This document shows, one piece after another, positions 26,001 to 28,364 of a stretch of 28,364 nucleotides of DNA. The stretch spans positions 1 to 28,364 of the forward strand of contig JAQBGV010000144.1 of assembly GCA_032128395.1 (NCBI GenBank), read 5' to 3'. Position 1 is the first letter of the stretch. Each line of letters opens with the position of its first letter. The notes under the pieces are model-generated. The model worked only from the letters and a program-made list of their open reading frames with translations, did no database searches and was not told the origin of the DNA. Both the position numbers and the translations under genes were made by a program. The DNA comes from JAQBGV01 sp032128395. Its GTDB lineage: Bacteria; Planctomycetota; UBA8108; UBA1146.

Positions 26001-28364
26001 CGTCGAGGGGGCGAGCGACGCCGCGCTGCTACGCGGGCTCGATGAACTGATGACGCTAGTGCCGCGGGGGGATGACGCTCCTCTCACGACCCTCGCGCGC
26101 CGATGGCTCGGAGCACGCCCCCTCGACCGCGGTCGCCCGCGCGCGCTCGCGCTGGTCGCGCGCACAGCGGGGGATCTGCGCGGTCGCGTCGAGGAGGCCC
26201 GGGCCGCTCTCGTCGGCAAGATTCCGATCGCTGACGTGGAGCGCTCCATCCGGGATGGCGCGACGATCTTCGCCTCCCCCACGCCGCTCGGACACGCGGG
26301 CTCGGTCGCACTCCTCTTTCCCGGGAGCGGCAACGACCACGCAGGGATGGGACGCGACCTCCTGGCCCGGTTCCCGGGGGTGTGGAGACCTCTCGAGGCG
26401 ACTTCAGACCGGCTGCGGAGTCAGCTCCCCGTCGAGGCTCTCTGGGGGGACCCGGCGCATTTTTCGCCCAGCGAGCGTGAGCGAATCCTCGGCCACGTCA
26501 CGGTGGCGAGCGCCGCAGCCGAGCTTCTCCGCCTCGCCGGGGTGCGTCCGCGTGCGGCGATCGGGTACTCACTCGGAGAGACCGCCGCGATGTTCGCCCT
26601 CGGCATTTGGCGCGATCGCGACGAGATGCTCGAGCGACTCCTCGAGAGCGCCCTCTTCACGCGCGAACTCGCCGGACCGTGCCGAGCCGCGGCGCGTCAC
26701 TGGCGACTCCCCCCCGGGGAACCGGCTCCGTGGCGTTCGGGGATCGTCGATCGCACCGCGGACGAGGTGCGCGCGGCGCTTTCGGGACGAACGCGCGTCT
26801 ATCTGCAGATCGTGAACACGCCGAACGAGTGTGTCGTCGGCGGGCACCCCACCGATGTCGAATCGCTCGTCGCGTCTCTTGGGGCGAATTTCTACCCCGT
26901 CGCGGGGGTGACGACGGTGCACGCGCCGGTCCTCGGCGAGGTGGAGCAGGAGTACCGGGCACTCCATCGATTTCCGGTTCACCCACCGGAGGGGATCGAA
27001 GTCTGGTCACCGGCCCTCGGCGAACCGCACGCGCTGTCGACGGAGTCGGTGGCGGACTCGATCACAGCCCAGGGGCTCCGCGGATTCGACTTCCCGCTCT
27101 CCATCGAAACGGCGTACGCGCGGGGCACCCGACTCTTCGTCGAGACCGGACCGGGGAGCTCTTGCGCGCGGATGGTCGGGGCGATCCTCGGGGCCCGCCC
27201 CCACCGAACGGTCAGCCTCGAGCGGGCACGGGAACCGATCGAGCTCGCCCTCGCCCGGGTCGTCGCGACCCTCGTTGCCGAACGGGCCGAGGTCGATCCC
27301 GAGATCGTGGTCGGGGAGGTTTTCGAGCCGCCGATCGAGGTCTCGGGCGCGGTACAGGTCGAGAGCGGAGGGGAGCCCTTTTCGCCGCCGGCGTTCCCGC
27401 AACAGGATCGGCGGCCGCGTTCGCCGAGGAGAGAGCTTCCTGTGGTCTCCGCCACTTCGGCGCAGAGAGTCCCCTCCGCTCCGTTCGCGGAGCCACTTCT
27501 CTCACCGCCGCAGATGCACCGGCTCCCCGCCGTCGTCGCGGTCGCCACCGAAGCGATCCGCAACCACGGCCAGGCGCTCGCCTCGATCGTCGAACGCCAG
27601 CGGGCGCTTATCGCCGACCTCGGGCGAACTGTTCCCCTCGGGCGAGACGCGTTCCGAACTGCGACGGTCGAACTCGGCGCTCCGCCGGTCGCGGCTCCCC
27701 CCGTCGCCACTGCCCCCATCCCGGCCTCACGTCCCGTGCACCCTGCCGATGCGACCGCGTGGCTCCCGCGCGCACGCTGCTTGGAATTCGGGCGTGGATC
27801 GATCCTCACCGCGCTCGAGGATCTCCGATTCAGTGAGGTCGATGCCTATCCGACGCGGGTCCGACTCCCCGATGAACCGCTGATGCTCGTCGATCGCATC
27901 CTTTCGATCGAAGCAGAAGCTCTGTCGCTCTCCCACGGGAGGGTCGTCACCGAGCACGACGTGCTCCCCGGCGCCTGGTACCTCGAAGCGAACCTCGCGC
28001 CGACGTGCATCGCGGTCGAGTCGGGACAGGCGGATCTCCTCCTCTGCGCCTACCTCGGCGTGGACCTTCGAACGCGCGGGCTGGCGGTCTACCGGCTCCT
28101 CGACGCCGAGGTCACTTTCCACCGCGACCTCCCCCGAGTCGGCGAGACGATCCGGTACGACATCCGGATCGAGCAATTCTTCGAGCAAGGAGAGAGCCTG
28201 CTCTTCCGGTTCCGATTCGATGCAACGATCGACGGCGCGCTGGTGCTCACCATGCGCGATGGCTGCGCCGGGTTCTTCACCGAGGCGGCACTCGCTTCGG
28301 GGCGAGGGATCGTTGAGCCACGCAACCGCCCGCGCCGGCCGGCGCGGGCGCCCGATGGGTGGCG
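23092..28364 (+). CDS. pfaC: PfaC-like synthase KS-CLF-AT-DH..., 5' part (runs off the window)
   Basis: This starts at GTG in a GTGA overlap and stays open to the window end (1757 codons). Domains: a ketosynthase (about 20-470; Cys213 in DAACASSL, His347 in ECHATGTPVGD, His387 in NIGHLL), a ketosynthase-like chain-length factor (about 490-950) whose active Cys is replaced by Glu692 in SSDETSGF, and an acyltransferase-like domain (about 1072-1390; LLFPGSGNDHAGMG, Ser1160 in GYSLGE, His1277). A Pro-rich linker with a predicted helix leads to a FabA/PfaC-type dehydratase (about 1570 onward; His1622 in EHDVLPGAWYL, Glu1643 in VESGQADLLL, YRLLDAEVTFH, GCAGFFT). Known PfaC-type proteins continue with a second dehydratase and, in myxobacteria, an acyltransferase domain; this part lies beyond the window. 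Confidence 0.93.
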   Translation, partial: MNERPVGQWSSPAPQSRGFSPIAIVGIGGLYPGAPGLDGLWRTVRDGIDTSRVVPAGRWPVDSALVAGGMEPEADRVRSTRACFLDRIPLEQIGGRLDPELVARLDPSVQVALVAGIAAWESGRTDGIDLTRVAVILGHLVLPTDGASAAGAAILGDTIAETILGPQGPDPDRRPPGIPSGDPRNALGAGLPAAALARALSLGGGSATLDAACASSLYAIAQACADLAEGRIDAALAGGVSRPDALYTQMGFSQLRALSPDGRCHPFDARGNGLVVGEGAGVFLLRRLADAERAGDRIIGVIRGVGLSNDLAGSLLAPETAGQLRALRAAYDGAGWHPSEVDLIECHATGTPVGDATEFGSLRELWGEDGWGWGQCALGSIKANIGHLLTAAGAASLTRALLAIEHQEIPPTANFTSPAARIEPDRSPFRFPTVARPWPRRDRDTPRRAAISAFGFGGINAHLLIEESVEVAHRSVSLHREPAIEVRSNEPVAIVGTASRLGPWQDGACMARLLGDDAPLPAPGPPRWFGVERSDWFRRGEERAVTPRARRVGTVAIPPDRFRIAPSELADCLPQQLLLLETARRAIASAGLDPRPDLGERAAVLVGIALDLASTRFHLRWLAPVWVERWEAELGVELTPETRARYVEELRAAITEPLSAARVMGSLGSIVASRAAREFRAGGPSHTYSSDETSGFRALERAVRGLQRGELDLALVGAVDLGGDARSELSRARIVSTAPDGIAHPFSTLGAGPVLVEGAVALVLERLSDATRAGRRVLAVIEGLGCASGGGVVPPRPSRAAWGRSIERALSDARIDGDRIGLVITGTSGAPEEDAAEAGAWIGARIGRPGRPASLASPAERVGHAGAASSLVSVLAATAALDHRTLPALPGGGRPRDGAERELARRFRRSDVPEPWLNDRRDGPRRVLAGAGGIDGNVAHVVLREGEWASARLEVASPLRGVEGRPGLFVVEGASDAALLRGLDELMTLVPRGDDAPLTTLARRWLGARPLDRGRPRALALVARTAGDLRGRVEEARAALVGKIPIADVERSIRDGATIFASPTPLGHAGSVALLFPGSGNDHAGMGRDLLARFPGVWRPLEATSDRLRSQLPVEALWGDPAHFSPSERERILGHVTVASAAAELLRLAGVRPRAAIGYSLGETAAMFALGIWRDRDEMLERLLESALFTRELAGPCRAAARHWRLPPGEPAPWRSGIVDRTADEVRAALSGRTRVYLQIVNTPNECVVGGHPTDVESLVASLGANFYPVAGVTTVHAPVLGEVEQEYRALHRFPVHPPEGIEVWSPALGEPHALSTESVADSITAQGLRGFDFPLSIETAYARGTRLFVETGPGSSCARMVGAILGARPHRTVSLERAREPIELALARVVATLVAERAEVDPEIVVGEVFEPPIEVSGAVQVESGGEPFSPPAFPQQDRRPRSPRRELPVVSATSAQRVPSAPFAEPLLSPPQMHRLPAVVAVATEAIRNHGQALASIVERQRALIADLGRTVPLGRDAFRTATVELGAPPVAAPPVATAPIPASRPVHPADATAWLPRARCLEFGRGSILTALEDLRFSEVDAYPTRVRLPDEPLMLVDRILSIEAEALSLSHGRVVTEHDVLPGAWYLEANLAPTCIAVESGQADLLLCAYLGVDLRTRGLAVYRLLDAEVTFHRDLPRVGETIRYDIRIEQFFEQGESLLFRFRFDATIDGALVLTMRDGCAGFFTEAALASGRGIVEPRNRPRRPARAPDGW

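Overview
The window is GC-rich (about two thirds G+C by eye) and codes almost entirely on the + strand. It carries no mobile element, tRNA, rRNA or CRISPR array that I could see. The gene set points to a Gram-negative-type bacterium with an outer membrane and complex regulation: a sigma-54 activator, an AlgE-type outer-membrane barrel, lipoproteins with FN3/DUF1565/parallel beta-helix/PPC-type domains, and a PUFA-type lipid synthase. A planctomycete is my first guess and a myxobacterium or related deltaproteobacterium my second; the sequence alone does not settle it.

Region 1 (1-885) is the 3' part of a sigma-54-dependent response activator (AAA+ domain plus Fis-type HTH). Region 2 (886-1601) is a long non-coding gap with unusually clear regulatory structure. 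It holds two candidate -24/-12 promoters (1174-1189 and 1525-1540), each with a CCTAGGC element starting exactly 69 bp upstream of its GG. An intrinsic-terminator hairpin follows the first promoter, so that unit may be a small RNA of about 85-90 nt. A CRP-like box lies further upstream.

Region 3 (1602-14568) is a tightly overlapping eight-gene operon: three glycosyltransferases, an MsbA-type ABC exporter with an acidic insertion, two APH-fold kinases, an AlgE-like barrel with an N-terminal DUF5666-like part, and a beta-helix/PPC lipoprotein. It reads as a machine that builds a glycan or glycolipid and moves it across the inner and outer membranes. The second sigma-54 promoter probably drives it.

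Region 4 (14798 to the window end) is a PUFA-synthase-like ('secondary lipid') operon in the order PfaD-like enoyl reductase, PfaA-like KS-AT-ACP-ACP-ACP-KR-DH, PfaC-like KS-CLF-AT-DH (cut off by the window end). The PfaA-like gene is broken in this sequence by one extra G in a G6 run inside the KR glycine motif (21292-21297). Both halves are otherwise intact, so this is a recent mutation or a sequencing error.

The most interesting reading is that regions 2-4 form one system: an enhancer-binding protein, a small RNA and a sigma-54 operon for sugar transfer and export, next to a synthase for an unusual long-chain acyl product. By analogy with heterocyst glycolipid loci of cyanobacteria, the output could be an exported glycolipid or a glycan matched to a special membrane lipid. 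The coupling of the two operons is inference.
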